From NCBI GenBank assembly GCA_902729315.2, contig LR746264.1, positions 3,264,878-3,328,877 on the forward strand: a stretch of DNA of 64,000 nucleotides, given 5' to 3'. Under the pieces are notes generated by a model. That model was given only the letters and a program-made list of their open reading frames with translations, was not told where the DNA came from and ran no database searches. This stretch comes from Spirodela intermedia. Lineage: Eukaryota > Streptophyta > Magnoliopsida > Alismatales > Araceae. A program made the translations under genes and the position numbers. Below are positions 62,561 to 64,000 of this stretch, in pieces. How positions within the stretch are numbered: position 1 is the first letter of the stretch; every line of letters starts with the position of its first letter.

Positions 62561-63245
62561 AGTAACCCAATAGGAGCCTATCTCCATGGCCTTCTCGTTT
62601 GGAGGACCTCCCACCACTCCATCAACTAGAGAAGAACCTAGTAGGAGTCTATCTCCGCGGCTTTCTTATTTATAGCACCTTTCAACTGTCCATCAACAAG
62701 ATAATAAGCTAATAGGAGTCTATCTCCATGCGTTTCTAGTTTATAGCACCTCTCACACCCTCCAACAAGATAATGACCTGATAGGAGTCCATCTCCGTGT
62801 CTTTCTATCACTTGGTACACGTCTCTCCTCTCCATGAACAAGACAATCATCGACTGGGAGTAGCTCGATCTCCTCTCCATCAACACTGATGGAGAAACTA
62901 GTAAGAGTCCATCTCCGTGTCTTCGTAGTTAGTCCGACCTACAGTTATCCTTAAACTTCAGTGCTTGGCGGAGAAGAATCGATATCACCGAGGATTCTTA
63001 CTTTGTATTCCCTCTCACCTCTCCATCAACGGGAGAAGGACCTAACTGCAGTCGATCACCAAGGGCTTTCAGTTCATACCACCTCTCCATCAACGAGAAG
63101 AGAAGAGCCCAGAGGAAGATAATGGCCACTGCCTTTCTAGTTTCTTCACCTGTCCACCAACAAGAGAAGAACTCAATAATAGTCGATCGCCATGCTTTTT
63201 AGTGTATAGCATCTCTCCACAAAAAGGGAGTAATCAAATGGAAGT
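62560..63245. repeat. Degenerate tandem repeat, period ~70 bp, about 8-10 copies
   Basis: The unit core TAGGAGTCTATCTCC(A/G)(T/C)G, then a CTTTCTAGTTTATAGCACC-like part, then TCTCCATCAACAAGAGAAGA, recurs. Cores start at about 62571, 62642, 62713 and 62782 (steps of 71, 71 and 69 bp). Weaker copies lie near 62857, 62902, 63047, 63113, 63177 and 63238. Copies decay towards the right. Confidence 0.85.
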
Positions 63246-64000
63246 GCATCATTGCTATATAGTCTGTATAGCCTCCTAGGATGCCGCCCATCCTCCCTGA
63301 ACTGTGTTCTCGGTGCAATTTCCAAGGATTATCTGTTCATTGGTTTTTCTAACCATTCTATATCTCGAATAGATTATCGAAGACTGCTTCATGTTGTTTT
63401 ACTACTAATCTATGACCTTTTGTTTGGATTATCCGATCGCGGGGATCTTGAGCGCGTCAAATATATGAGTGACAAGTAAGAATGAATAAGATTTTTCACC
63501 ATTTAGATGCTTGGATCATCCAATCGTGGGAATCTTGCATGAAACTAAAAATGAGGTACAATACATAAGAATATCTTATTTCTAATACTTAAATTATCAA
63601 TATCTTAAGGGAAAAATTAAATAAATGATTTTTTCATCATTTGAATGATATACATCGTAAACGAGTAAAGATAAGTCCAAGATTTCATAGTTTTAATGGT
63701 GTACACCGTAAAGTAAGTATAGAATAATTATAGTATTTTCCATGATTTGAATGACCAAGATCTTACAATGGTAACTTTATGAGACATCTCAGGTTTAATT
63801 CTCGACTCCAATTTATTTCATTTTATTGATTATTGAAATTTTATTTTATACCAGTGAAGAATAAATTGTATGGATTATTGAAGGAAATAACTTATAATGC
63901 TCTAAAAACAAATATATTCAATTTGTTTTTTAATTCAACGAACATGGAGATCAATCAGTGAATCAACTCACCATTGAATGACACCCATGAGTTTGGTTAT
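63246..64000. other. AT-rich gene-free end of window
   Basis: Short motifs of the type TTTTTCATCATTTGAATG recur loosely near 63490, 63630, 63680 and 63735, suggesting an old tandem repeat. No gene seen. Confidence 0.4.

Noticed and set aside
1-64000. CRISPR arrays, operons, phage or bacterial systems
   Set aside because: None seen. The repeats are eukaryotic microsatellites and degenerate tandem units, and all genes are intron-containing plant genes.

Overview
The window is nuclear DNA of a flowering plant. Five split genes with GT-AG introns encode plant-type proteins. The rest is intronic and intergenic DNA rich in (GA)n/(CT)n microsatellites, with retroelement remains and degenerate tandem repeats. 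Very GC-rich coding exons (the 3' half of CCT2, the MYB gene, the invertase and the GA 2-oxidase) sit beside AT-rich blocks. This suggests a monocot or early-diverging angiosperm rather than a typical eudicot, but the species cannot be fixed from the sequence alone. All exon models were built by eye from homology, splice signals and reading-frame continuity.

Layout. 1-24,000: UPL6, a HECT ubiquitin ligase on the minus strand. Eighteen coding exons are visible, and the C-terminal end of the HECT domain lies beyond the left edge. A decayed Ty1/copia retrotransposon (about 2,024-6,596) fills its last visible intron, and a tRNA-derived SINE-like sequence lies in another intron. 24,250-25,440: AT-rich intergenic DNA with a repeated unit of about 260 bp. 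26,046-33,222: CCT2 (chaperonin TCP-1 beta), plus strand, 11 coding exons, divergent from UPL6. 33,400-40,200: a long gene-free stretch of CT-spaced tandem units, a snRNA-promoter-like motif, W-box motifs, a block that reads like organellar DNA, and microsatellites. 40,437-41,879: an R2R3-MYB of the MYB2/62/78/108 type, plus strand, 3 exons. 41,880-50,500: gene-free; the first part is GC-rich with GA tracts, and the rest is AT-rich, with one diverged direct repeat pair. 51,263-55,050: an alkaline/neutral invertase (GH100), plus strand, 6 exons. 56,733-59,761: a gibberellin 2-oxidase, minus strand, 3 exons, convergent with the invertase. 60,200-64,000: gene-free, with a degenerate tandem array of about 70 bp.

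The five genes belong to unrelated pathways: protein ubiquitination, cytosolic protein folding, stress or hormone transcription, sucrose breakdown and gibberellin inactivation. There is no sign of a biosynthetic cluster or any operon-like grouping. The total intact gene count appears to be five. I found no convincing new biological system. The most unusual things are the structural features: the copia in the HECT intron, two GC-AG introns in UPL6, the sharp composition break inside CCT2, and the repeat families carrying GA/CT tracts.
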